From Limnephilus marmoratus (Eukaryota > Arthropoda > Insecta > Trichoptera > Limnephilidae), in the NCBI GenBank assembly GCA_917880885.1, contig OU862933.1:13412564-13476563 (forward strand): 64,000 nt of DNA, written 5' to 3'. The notes below the pieces were generated by a model. The model was not told the origin of the DNA and searched no databases. It worked only from the letters and a program-made list of their open reading frames with translations. Positions 31,380 through 43,200 of this stretch are shown here, piece by piece (within the stretch, counting starts at the first letter, position 1; every line of letters begins with the position of its first letter). The position numbers and the translations under genes are program-made.

Positions 31380-32369
31380 CGCGATAGAAGCGAAACTTTA
31401 CCAAAACAATCTCAACCAATATTTGAAAAGTGAGGTCATAAACAAAGCGACCAATGAGCGCATCGTTTCCGTTTCATATCTCAACCAATTGTAACATCAT
31501 AATCAAAGCGGCCAATGAGCGCAGTTGATGCTCGCAGGTGCAGTAATTGTCATTTCCGTTTCTTCCGAAATTCAAGGAGCTGAATAAAAAAATAATAATT
31601 TATTATATTACCTGTAGATAAAATTAGAATGCAGAAACACCTGTTTTTTTTTCGTTCCACCATATTGTGCGTACACTATTACATATAATCTTCATTTGAA
31701 GTGGATGATAAGTGCGCCGTTTTAAACAATGGTGTCTGCGTCTACCAGTTACTTTTCACACTGACTGAGATAGATACTAGTAGGTATAGCAGGTATGTTC
31801 CGAGTAAATAATAAATTCCTTGTCAGTCAGTGTCAGTTTAAAGTCGTCGTTCCTGTCTTCAATTGATAAGTTGTTGGTTGACTGAAAGCTGAAATTTTGG
31901 TAATTTAATAAACACTCTAAAAAGTTTATAACTTTAGCGGAAATAATAACAGATCTTCTAAAAAATCATTTGATTTATCATTATAAACTCTAAATTTTGC
32001 CGAACTAAATAAACTTCTTCATAAATTCTAAATTTTTAAAACCTATGAATACTTGTAATAATCATTTTATAAAAGGTTCTCGAAAAATGTGATGTGTTTA
32101 CAATTTTGATATTTATTTTCAAGTGTGTAGACAACATACAGTGCATTATTTAAAAAAATATATTATTTCTAAATTTTTAATAATATGTATTATACTTATA
32201 TTTATTTTTTAAATCGAATTTACAAGAAAGGAAAAAAATAATATGTCATTTAAATTATACCTGTTTGACAGTGAGTGTTTACTTTAATACGAAACGCATC
32301 GAAAATTTAAAAACATACCAACATAGCTTTTACCTACTAGAAGGCAATATAAAGAAAAATATTCATTTG
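31380..32369. other. Intergenic, with a short duplication
   Basis: ATCTCAACCAAT ... AAAGCGACCAATGAGCGCA occurs twice (31410-31465, 31480-31527). Otherwise no gene seen. Confidence 0.5.
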
Positions 32370-32377
32370 CAATTTTC

Positions 32378-32679
32378 GACTCCAGATACTAATATCTACA
32401 GCCTGTATGACGGACGAATATCTACAGCTCATATGTTGAACTAATATCTACGAACTTCAGAGTGTTGACTAATATCTACAGAGCGTAGGTTGGACTAATC
32501 AGCTAAATGTGTCCAATAGTCCGATATTAGGTATTTTTACATACATATTAACATAAATTAAGTTTTTTAAACTGCATACGCAATATTACGTTATTGCAAT
32601 ATGCTATACATAATTGCAAATCCAACCTCTGCCAGTGCTGTAGATATTCTAGATATTCTCTATATTAGTAGACGCCTCC
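32378..32679 (-). mobile_element. Family A MITE, copy 2
   Basis: Inverted relative to copy 1. Flanked by CAATTTTC at 32370-32377 and 32680-32687 (8 bp). Same ends and the same ATATCTAC arrays, with one side shortened. Confidence 0.85.
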
Positions 32680-32851
32680 CAATTTTCGATGTAGAAAAGT
32701 CCCCGGACGTCCTTTTTGTATGGGCCGAAAAGCAAAGTCTATCATTTTCGGCCATTGGAACCAATTTAATTTATAATAATAGCCGGATTGGTTATAGTCA
32801 CAATGCAAAAATGAATATATTCATAGTGTGTCTTATATCGCTACAAATATA

Positions 32852-33366
32852 GGAGCATACATTAATTAAGTGAGCTCGAAGTGGGGGGGAGGGGTCCAGT
32901 AAAATCTCACTTATATCTACGGGGGGGGGGGTCAAAAAATCTCACGTTAATTTAAGAAAAAAATGTCCGCTGAAAAACACTAAAAAACTCAGAAAAAGCC
33001 CATCACATCCCGCCCCATCCTATCCCATTATGCCCCTCCCCGTTGAGGTAAATATGATCGTGACAATAGCTGTTTCAGATTCACGGGGTGCATATTGCAT
33101 TTATTCAGCGTATTGTCGTCATCATATTTATCTCAACGGGGGGGGGGGGGGGCGTAATGGGATAGGATGGGGCGGGATGGGATACATTGAGAACCTGTGC
33201 ACTTCTTCCGCTATCCGACTTCTCAAGCAACACCACTGATCTCATGTGAGGGGGAGGGGGGGTCCCACTAAATCTCACTTAATCTCACCAAGTCGGGAGG
33301 GGGGGGGGGGGGGGGGGGGGAGTCTAGTTTAAAAAAAAACTGCCCACGTAATTAATGTATGCCCCC
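32852..33366. mobile_element. Family E MITE, copy 1, with nested element
   Basis: Starts GGAGCATACATTAATTAAG and ends TTAATGTATGCCCCC; long G runs at 32922-32931 and 33297-33320. Copy 2 is at 54207-54292. A palindromic element is nested at 33007-33178. Confidence 0.75.
33007..33178. mobile_element. Foldback nested in family E MITE
   Basis: Arms ATCCCGCCCCATCCTATCCC and complement, followed by CGTTGAGGTAAATATGAT and its complement. No coding. Confidence 0.75.
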
Positions 33367-33720
33367 CTTATGTGATAGGCTTAAAAATCGCTTGGCAAAC
33401 GGAGTCTCGATCACGATTTCAAACGCAAAAGTGGTTTTAATTTATTGTTAAGATAAATAGTTTTGTAAATAAGAAAAAAGTTAATCAGTGGAAACCGTCA
33501 CTGAAAACTTTAGCCATAAAAATGTATTTTTAAAAATTTCTTGCTTATATATGCCTTGGTACACTTCTAGCGAAAAAAAAATTAGTAGTTCAGACATATA
33601 TTTTTTGTAAAGTAATTATAACGCTTTTACTGTAATTCTCCTCAATGGAAACGGTCGGAAAACCATTTTTTTGTAATGGAAACCGATTAGTAGTACAGAT
33701 TAATCTAAATTAGTGATTTA
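33367..33720. other. Intergenic, no recognised gene
   Basis: Nothing recognised; possible 5' flank of the SINE-like head that follows. Confidence 0.4.
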
Positions 33721-33724
33721 GCAA

Positions 33725-33790
33725 TAAGCTTCGCCTTTAGGACGTTTTATTCCGGTAAGAGATCCTGGGTTCGATTCCCAGTTGCGGCTT
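33725..33790 (+). mobile_element. tRNA-derived SINE head, degenerate
   Basis: Good B box GGTTCGATTCC followed by CAGTTGCGGC; the A box is not recognisable. Matches the end of the better head at 44370-44441. Confidence 0.45.
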
Positions 33791-33924
33791 TTTTATGTTT
33801 CTTTTTATTGCAGTAAGTTTTTTATTGATTTTCATTATTGTTTGTCATCAAGTTTTTATTTGTTATAGGTAGATTTGAAAATGTGTAACGATGTTCTCGT
33901 GATGCTAAGGTAGATCTTACATTT

Positions 33925-34690
33925 ACTTCTTGGAAGGGAATGGCCGACACTGGTGTCGATGAGACTCGCTACCCATCACATCGCCAACCCTTCGGTAGCG
34001 CAAAGAGGAGGACGGAACGTGAACAATGTCGAATTGGTACATGGAATATCAGAGGAGGGATGGAAAGAAAGATGAATGAATTATGCGATACGATGGATAG
34101 TAAATATTTGGACGTACTTTGTTAACTGAGAGTATGAAAAAAGAGAGCGGTACAATGCAGCATAATGATAGGTTCGTCATCTGGTCTGGGAGACCAGACA
34201 CTGTCTCCTAGAATGGTTAAATGTATGTTATAGTATGAATTCGTAAGTCCGAGAATAATGTGGATCCGATTCAAAATTGGTTTGACACGGGTGTTTCTTG
34301 TTATTTGCTATGCCCCTGTTAATTCTGAAAGCGACGAAGTGAAAGATGATTTTTGGACTGGTGTGAACGGTTTAATCACCGTTTAAGGCCCTGAAGAAAA
34401 TAATTTCCCTCAAGGCCTATGCCGTCTTTGGGAATGCTGTGTGGAGGGCATGTAGAGCGAATAAACACAGTAGTGTAAGAAGAATATATGACGCAAATGT
34501 GAATGGTCAAAAAAGTCGGGGACGCCCGAGGAAGACATGACACGATCAAGTGAATCAGATACTTGAGTCAGAATAATAGAAGAATGTGTATGAGACGATG
34601 TATGAATGTGAATGGCAGAGTGTATACCAAGACCGAGTTGTTTGGCGGTCCGTCCTCTCTGCCTACCCCTGCGGGGAAACGGGGTGGTGA
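33925..34690 (+). pseudogene. RTE-like LINE relic: endonuclease joined to C-terminal tail
   Basis: Start EQCRIGTWNIRGGMERKM and later FLVICYAPVNSESDEVKDDF are an AP-type endonuclease domain. From about 34449 the sequence reads as the far C-terminus (VRRIYDANVNG, GRPRKT, DRVVWRSVLSAYPC in pieces). The whole reverse transcriptase is missing, and a 62-bp inverted family F fragment (34387-34448) sits at the join. Confidence 0.8.
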
Positions 34691-34855
34691 TTAAATAGTT
34701 AATTAGTCTTGTTGTGTTTCATGTTCCTTTTAGATTTATTAGTATATCTTCTTCAATGATACATTTCATTGATGGGTATAGTTATACCAATAATAAGTTT
34801 CATTATTTCTGTATTTATTTAACTTAAGTGGTTAGTGGTAGATAAGGGAACGTAC

Positions 34856-35015
34856 CCATACTACGTGACCAACTTTTTGCAATTTTTAACCCCCCCCCCC
34901 CCCCCCCCCCCCCGGTGACCAAAAACCTAAGCAACCCGCCGCTCATTTGTACCAAGCGAGACATTCTGAAGACCCCTCCCCCCCTAAACGTGTCACGTAG
35001 TATGGGTACGTTCCC
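34856..35015. mobile_element. Family D MITE, copy 2
   Basis: GGGAACGTACCCATACTACG and complement, with TAA on both sides (34853-34855, 35016-35018), fitting a PIF/Harbinger-type target. Includes a C run of more than 20. Confidence 0.85.
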
Positions 35016-35158
35016 TAAGTATTAAAAAATTACAAATTACAAATTACACAAATTATATACACTCTTCTCATATTATTTCGACACTTAAAAATTTACACAG
35101 TTTCCTCTTGTTTTATATTGGTCGGTAATTCTTGGAATATCTTCAACGTTCTGTATAA

Positions 35159-35303
35159 ACTAGTCCCAGCGAGAACTCGAACGGACGTCATAGATTTTCG
35201 TCTTCTTCCTTCTCACGCGTCTTGTTTGAAAACGAAGAAAAGATACTAGAACACGACCAAAAAGCAAAAATGACGACTCGTACGATACTTCGCTGGGAGT
35301 AGT
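35159..35303. mobile_element. Candidate MITE
   Basis: Imperfect inverted ends ACTAGTCCCAGCGA and TCGCTGGGAGTAGT, 145 bp. The flanks 35019-35158 and 35304-35860 show nothing else. Confidence 0.5.
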
Positions 35304-35863
35304 AGTATAGTAATGGTAATGAGTAATGAGTTCTGTGATTTTGAGGGAATGAAATGAAATTGAAATTTTTTAATTTTTCATTCGAAAAGGAAGTCTAATT
35401 ATTTTTTCTTCTTGTGGATTGATTGTATTTGTGTTTGTGTTTATGTTTATTATGTTTTCTCGTAAATCTACATGCATAAGTTAATATTGGATTTGAGTCC
35501 AAAATACTTAACCATATTGAAAAGTTATTATCAACAGCTACAGCAAATATCGAGTAGGTGCGGATATGTGCTATTTATTTTTTTAGTTCCCAAATTTTAA
35601 ATAAACGCCATCAGACAAGACGATTTTTAATGATTTTAGAGCCAACTTTGGCAATTATTTCGAGTTAATGATAAATATAAGAAAATATATATTCTGCCCC
35701 AACTTATAAAAAATGTTTAAAAAAAGGCATTATGATGGGTTGAAATTTTACTTACAAATGACCAATTTAAATTTGAACACAAATATGTCAAAAAAAAAAA
35801 TAGAAAAAAATTTCCCACAATTTTAAAATGTTTCAATTTTTTATCTTACGATTAAATTATTAA

Positions 35864-36651
35864 TGACCGACCGAAGGTTCAGTTTTGGTTTCGTTTTTTT
35901 GGCGAGTTTCGGCAAAAAAATCTAGTTTCGGCATCAGTTTCGGTTTCGGCAGAAAATCTGCCGAATCGGCCGCACCAAAACTCTGCGTTCGTGAATTATG
36001 GCGCGTCGTTCGGCAGACTTCGGGTGAGTTCGTGGCACGTGTCACGTGGCATGTGTCACCCGCCATCATCAGCTGAGTTCGCCGGCCGGTCCGGTGTGAT
36101 AGTGTTGTGAGTTTATGTGTTACTATGTTTATTGTAAGGGTTGATTATTGACAAATTTTTTCCAAGAAGTAATTAACATTTTTGTTAATTTTTATTTGTT
36201 TTATAGTAGTAATATCCAAAAAATAAAAATTTTCGCATACTTCAATTATTGTTTTCTTTTATTTCATTTAACACGTGTAATAAGAATTTTATGATTTTAA
36301 ACGCAATGAAAATTAAAATACTCAATGAGGTCCTTCCTTTAAAATGTAAGTGTTGATTATTGACAAATTTTGATCTAAGAAGTAGTTAACATGTTTTGTT
36401 ATTTTTTTTTTAATTTTTGTTTGTTTTATAGCAGTAATATAATTTATTTTTTTCACATACTTCAATTATTGTTATTTATTTCATTTAACACATAGGTATT
36501 AACTGTATGTATAAGTGTAAAAAATAAGTCAAATTTCAGTAAACAATAGATTTTTAATATTTCTAAAAAAAAATCGGTTTCGGTTTCGGCCGATACCGAT
36601 GATTCGGTTACGGTTTCGGTTTCGGTAGAAAGTCTTGTTTCGGTCGGACAC
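35864..36651. mobile_element. TTTCGG-rich element, hAT-like
   Basis: Both ends carry repeated GGTTTCGG motifs and inverted GACCGACCGAA / TTTCGGTCGGACA termini. Interior has a diverged direct duplication (36138-36290, 36350-36500: GTTGATTATTGACAAATTTT). TSD not resolved. Confidence 0.6.
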
Positions 36652-36946
36652 TATATTTTATTTTATTTTCGTAGTAGTTTAGATAAGATAATAATAATCG
36701 ACTCACAAAAAAATTACAAAGATGCCTCTAAAATCATGAAAATTATGATTCTTTTGGCCAATAATGTATCATAATCATTAAAAAAATAAAATAAAACAGC
36801 ACGTATCCGTACCAGAAAATTGTTTACATAGAGATTAAAAAAATAATTGTTCAGTTTGGTTTCGTATTTTGGCTTCAAATCCAAGATTACATTTTGTATG
36901 AAATATTCTTCATAAATAATCGATGTTTAAAGCACTGTTTTTTTTT

Positions 36947-36949
36947 CAG
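36947..36949 (+). promoter_or_regulatory. Splice acceptor just upstream of P450 gene 2 ATG
   Basis: T tract ending TTTTTTCAG, 25 nt before the ATG, followed by ATATCTTCTG. Conserved with gene 1; points to a non-coding first exon that I cannot locate. Confidence 0.6.
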
Positions 36950-36974
36950 ATATCTTCTGTGAAATACCGTAAAA

Positions 36975-37201
36975 ATGTTTTTGTGGACATTTAGTTGGTT
37001 AGACGTGGTGCTATTCCTGCTAGCCATAATAGTGGGCTTACTTTATTATTTTGGAACTTCGACGTTTGGATTTTTTGATAAACGTGGAGTCAAAAGCTCT
37101 AAGCCATATCCGTACGTGGGCAATATGTTGTCCCTCGTATTGGGACAAAAGCACCTTAACGCCATTGTTAATGAAGTTTATTGCAAATATAAGGATGAAA
37201 A
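36975..37201 (+). CDS. P450 gene 2, coding exon 1
   Basis: ATG, membrane anchor and hinge; one codon longer than in gene 1 (an extra residue in LAIIVGLL). Donor GTAAGT, phase 2. Confidence 0.92.
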
Positions 37202-40200
37202 GTAAGTTAACCTACTTGATTATACCTCAAAATATAATATTATTCCTTTAAAGACAACCTGAAATGTGACCTGGAGCCAGGCCCGGACTGGGACCATTTG
37301 GGGCCCTCCGCTAAAACCTGTAATGGGGCCCCCTAACGTGGAAGTGGGGGGGGGGGGGGGGGGCTTCAGAAAACGGGGGGACCGGGGGCCTCCCCCGGAT
37401 AATTTTTGAAAATCAGGTGCTTGAAAACAATGAAAACGCGTTTCCACGCTGTACCTATAAAGAAGAAGAAATTCAGATAGGTTTTTATGATTTTCGAAAT
37501 TTGTTGACTTTATTATTTATTGAAATAAGAAATTCACAGTATTTTTAGGATACCACAACACTACTAAACACATGCTGTAGAACTGCCAATAATTATAACG
37601 GAGTTCAAAATAAAGGGCAGGATTTTATTCACACCAAAGCATTAATGAATTATGTCAAAATTATTTGTGTAGTAAAAATAATGACAAACGGATTTTAGGG
37701 ATTAGAAAAATAATACTAACATTTATAAAAAATCCTGTGCGTTTAACAGTTTACAATGTTGAATACTAGAATAGAAGGGGCTTAACTTAACTGAAATGAT
37801 TCGACATTTTGCTCTCCTAGCCCTAAAGTAACAGTTTCTTTGTAAGCAACTCACTTGTTAAAGCTACTTCATCTATTATTTTATTTTTGTCCAAATTATA
37901 AAATAAATCCCTCTCAACATTAATAAAAAGCAGACTGGACATGGCCTAAGGACGACCGAAGTCGTTTTTTGACGATTTTAAGTTTAGAAAAAACTCGTTC
38001 ACATGTGACTTGGGTATGGTAAGAACAAATTTATATACAATATACAGGTTGGTAAACAGTCCAGATTGAGTAAGTTCAAACAGAATAGAAAAAGCACATG
38101 TGAAACACTGGAAACATTGTCGTTTTTCAGAGCAGTAAATGTCAGCATTTGTTTCCGCTGCCGTTGGGTTCAAATCGTCTTCTTCGTCACTGCATCTGTC
38201 TCCGTAGTTCTCAGTGGACTCTGCCTATCAACAGCTAGTCGCAGCTCTATCAACAGCCAACTTCTTTCAATTTTACACAGTTTAAAAACACTGTGCAGAG
38301 CTTCTGTGGGAAATGTTTCAAGATAAAGTCAAACTTTTTGGGGTTCAACTTTTCCCCTTGTCCTTAACTTGATGGAGCAGTGTTGGTACTAAGTTCCAAG
38401 CTAAAGCATAATCAATGCTTTTACTTTGCAAGTACTTAGAAACAGGGGAAGTGACCAAAAACAAATCTAGCAAAACAAACGGAAACGACATAAACAAGTT
38501 TTTAAATTTGGACCATTGACTTATCAGGTTTCTCGCTGTGAATCGAGATTTGCTGTCAAAACTTCCATTAAAGATTTCCTTAAACACAGAAATAAAATTA
38601 AAGAACTTAGCTGAATTAACACTGTATTCACTGATTAAGAATTTTTCATCAACAATTGATGAAAGAGCCTTATGTTTGCTCCACCACCTCGTTGCTCCTA
38701 TTTTTTGCAACCTGTACAACTTGTCGTGAGCAGTAGCGATGTGTCAGTTCAGCTGGAATGGGCTCATGTGATCCGCTCCTTTGCGGGAAGCGGTTCCTAC
38801 TCCCACTCCTTTTTCAAATCGACTACTCCCAGAGAACCCGGCCCAGTCCCAGTACTCTCCGCATCCAAATAAATCCGGCGGTAATCCGGCGGTCCGAGCA
38901 ACTCAACGCCGAAGCGCGAAAACCGCACTCGAATACAAGTCCCGGGTTCCTTTAAACCCAAGCGCCTTGTTCCAAGCTACGTGAATCGCGACACAATCCA
39001 TTCATTCCGCCCACTCCCGGACTCGCGCGAACTACGATACATTCCTGACTCACCCCGTGGCCGCCGGCTTGCTCCGCGATCCACCGTCCGGCGTCACTCA
39101 CCATTCCACTCATGAGTCGCGTGTCTCGGTGAGTTCCCGGAACTGCGTGAACCGTTCCGGCGTTCATTCGATCGCTGTTCGTTGATCGACACACACGTGC
39201 GTGACCGCTTCGGCTAGACACGGAGTAGTTTTTAATTAGAGCGTCTTATCTGGTATCGTTAATCAACGGGTGACGTGCATTATAAAATAATAGTTTATAG
39301 TAAAGCATTACAGCTTATTAATTTTACTTATTTAAATTCTCAATAAAAGACCGTGCAATGTAGATACATTGAATGTACCTACATTGCACGGGTGACGGGT
39401 CCTTGTCTTCGTACTGGTCTTGTCCGACTCCGGGGTTCTGAGTTCTCGTGTGGGTTCTACGAGTAGGTCCTGGTTCCGAGTTCTCTGAACCCGTGCGTCC
39501 CGTTTCGGTGCGCCGCAACAATACCCAGTGCCCAGTCCGCACCAAGAACTCGGACCCGGGACCTGTTCCTAGAACTCGTGTACTTTTAAAAGGAAGCAAG
39601 TCTCGGAGGCTTCCGGAAAAATGCAGAACTTACCCACCTCTAGTGAGCAGTATGTTATCTTTTTGTTTCCTTTTCCCAGACAGCCATTCTCTTGTGCGAT
39701 GAGCTTATAAATACTGCAGATTCTTCCACTAATCCAAGCAAGTTCTCAGCTTGTAGTAACTTCACTGCTGAGTCAGCTACAACTAGGTTCAGTACGTGTG
39801 CCATACAAAGAGTATAAATAAGGTCTTCATTTTATTTTTTTAAATGGGCTTGTAGCCCATTGTAACAGCCTTTCATGTTGTTGACTCCATCAAATGAACA
39901 AGCAATAATATTTGACGTTGCAATTCCATACTCAGATAATTTTAATTTTATAAGCTCGTACAACGCAAGTCTTAGTGGACTATCGTTGTACGAGCTGGAT
40001 TGCAGTTGTTAATGCAGAATTTCAGTCATTAACAACTGCAATCTCTAAAAGTCTTTCCTTGAACGACATAGCGGACGCATATTGCCAATTGGTTCATGAC
40101 AGCTATATCTTGGGTGCTGTCCATCATTCCGCTGTAGATGATGCTATCCTGGAGGTCTTTCAAAATAATGTTTCGACCCATCGAGCTAATTATCTTGATT

Positions 40201-43200
40201 AACTTGTTAATGAAAGTCTTTGATAACAAAGTCAACATTGATCCTCGTCCAATGGGCTTTTTAGATTGCTTTCCTGTGGCTTCTCTTTTGTCTTTTATTT
40301 TTGTTCTGTGCTTTTTGCTGTCTTTGATACATTTTTTTACATGGCTTTGCAAAATTACATCATAATTAGCCACCAACATGACCAGTTCAAGGAAATTACC
40401 ATGATTTTGTAAAGAATCAAGAGCGTAGGCTTCTTCTGCTTTGTCACCTCTGTAGGCAATGCCTTGCCTTCCTGTAAACAAAACTATGTCTATCAAACGT
40501 TGGATGACCAATCTTCTAGTTTGAATTTCACTTTCTTGCTGTTTAGTTTGGTTGGTATTCAGGAGATTTGAAATATCGTAGCCCTTATGACTATGAAAAG
40601 CTGCTTTCGCAGCAAGTTCATGATGGGTAGAGTTTTAGTGTATTTCTTCTGATTTATACACATTTTTTGAAGAAACATCATAACCAGTAATGTAGGTAGA
40701 GTCCACGTAAACATTGAACTGGCACACTGGAAATCTTCTTGTTTTTTTTTTCTTATTTTCCTCTCTTTTTTGAAAACCACTCTTGTATGTTCTCTTCATT
40801 GTTTTTGTTCCGTTCTTAAAATTAATTAATCAAATAATGTACCAAAACTCAACTCTAAACAAAAAATTTCATTTAACAATTCAACTAAAACCAACTGCGC
40901 TGTAAATTTAGCAAACCGCATCGTATAAAATTGACTTGTAGTGGCTTGAAAACAATAGTGTGGGGTGGATGTTATTATAAATGTAGGAAAGGGGGGAGGG
41001 GAAGGAAGATATGCGCTTGGGCGGCCCTACTGAGTGATCAGCTGATCTGATAGGACATCGCGGTGCAGTTGTCGGTATTAGTTCATTTATGAGTAGTCTG
41101 CTGGACACACGACACACGTCACCGCGCAGACGATGCAGATGACAGTGGATCGTACAAAGCTTTCGTATACACGGCGAGATATAAACAGTTGTTGGACATG
41201 TTCTACTTTTGGAAAATGTTATTTTTTTTCGAAAATGTAAACAAACATTACCAAGAACACAAAATAACTACTAACAAGACAAAAACTTTTTTTTTGTACG
41301 TTTTGTGGGGCCCCTTCGGGGCCCCCTCGCGCCGGGGGCCCTCCGCGATCGCGGACCTGCGGACCTGGCCAGTCCGGGCCTGCCTGGAGCCAGGAGTTCT
41401 ACGCATGGACGATCGATAAATCCCTGCATCAATATGATTTTGACCAAATCCGTCAATTTTATCGAGTATATTTTTGCGAGTACGGTCAACTACTGTTAAC
41501 AGATATTCCGACCGACGATTGCTAAGTTTTAGTGTAGCCTCCATAAGTTTCGGTTAAGTGTCAATGCACACAAATTTTATGCAAAATTACTGTAATATTT
41601 AATGAACTTATTGAACTAAGAAGCTCTTAGAATTGAAAGAAGTTGTGTACGCGATCCATGGACTTAAATAATACCTACATCTAAGACGCAACCAATTTAA
41701 TCCGTTCGATCTTTGAGAGAGGGAAATGGTTGAAATATGGCTAAAGTCCTCATTAACTAATTATCTCCCGTTTAGAGTCAAAAAGTATATGCGGACTGCC
41801 GATGCTAATTTATGTTAGTATTTCAATTCGACATTTGTTACATTTAATGTAACAAGTTAGTTTATGTTATATTACAGTTTAAACTTGGTTTAAACCAAAG
41901 ATATTCAAATACAGAATAGATATGCTATGGTGTCCGCGCAACTGTCGCCGGACTACGCGCTAATTAGCGTAGTTTTCATACAAAAAGAATTTGTTCATTT
42001 CGTTGATTTTTTGAAAATGTGCATTAATATTGGTTAACAATATATTTTGAATAAGGAAAGAATTCGTTCATTTAGTTTAACGTTCGTTTGGTTTATTCGT
42101 TAATTATTTGTTCTTTTAGTTTATTTGTTAATTGGTAAACAATATCGGCGACACCCGGAAGAGCAGACCCACATAGTAAAAACAGCAGGTAGCACATCTA
42201 CTTATATTTCAATATCTTTGGTTTAAACCCATATTAGTCTCTTGTTCTCCATCATTATTCTATCTTTCATTCTTATTATAACGTTTTGACGCCCAATGTT
42301 TTTATTTTATTATAACACATTGTCAATTTATTAATATTTTTACATAATTGTTTGGCGTTTAATGATTCGGAATGTGATATCTTTTCCAGATCAACCAGTG
42401 TTGCCAGATATCTTATTTGTTCCCTGTCAATATCGGTTCGGCTTTCCACAGTGAATCCGTGCTCGGTATATCGATATAAAATCGTGGGAAGTTACGCCAA
42501 TCCATCCGATATTGGAAAGTAATCGATTTCTCTGCGCTTGACCCCTTAAGAGCGTTTAACCAGCCAGCGGACGAAAATCCACATTTCGTCGAAAGATGTT
42601 CTTACGATCGTGCAGGGCGCTTTCAATGAGAAAGATTAATTATTCTCCATACCAGCTTTTTAAAATTATAACTCAATATCGATTTTATTTCAATCCAAAT
42701 TTGCTTTAATTTATACCTACATCCAAAAATGCCGAAAGGCGTGATGATAAAACTATTAAAATAATGTACTTTTTGTAATTATTTTTTGATTATAAGTATT
42801 TATCATCTTTCAATAATGTCTAAGTTAAATAAGAAAGTTTAAAAAATCTGAAATATATTAGTTCGTAAGTGCGCAAATAAATACACAAACGGACCAATTT
42901 TCGTCAAGGAACACATGTACGTGAATATTTTTTAATGATTTTATTTAAACTAAAATTAAAATTCTAAAACATGCGTTTGCTAGATAATGTTTTGATTTAA
43001 TGATTATATGATTTGAAATGGGTTTGGTTTAATATAAAATCTTTTTTGAATATTTAACAAATCTACCATCGACCTATGGTATAACCATATTACACTAAAA
43101 ATAAACATTTTTTCTCAAAATTTAAAACATGCGAATGCTAGATAAAAGAACAGTCTTTCGAAATCCATTTATAATTTTTTGTGGAAAAGAGTCAATACGT

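Larger units (their letters stand above)
37278..41382 (-). mobile_element. hAT transposon 5 (4.1 kb), with nested hAT
   Basis: Ends CAGGCCCGGACTGG / CCAGTCCGGGCCTG with an 8-bp duplication CCTGGAGC (37270-37277, 41383-41390). GC-rich subterminal zones with a G run near 37347-37362. Encodes a broken transposase on the minus strand. In P450 gene 2 intron 1. Confidence 0.95.

Noticed and set aside
34856..35015. Poly-C runs as assembly gaps or artefacts only
   Set aside because: Similar C runs sit at the same place in other MITE copies, so they belong to the elements, though exact lengths may be unreliable.
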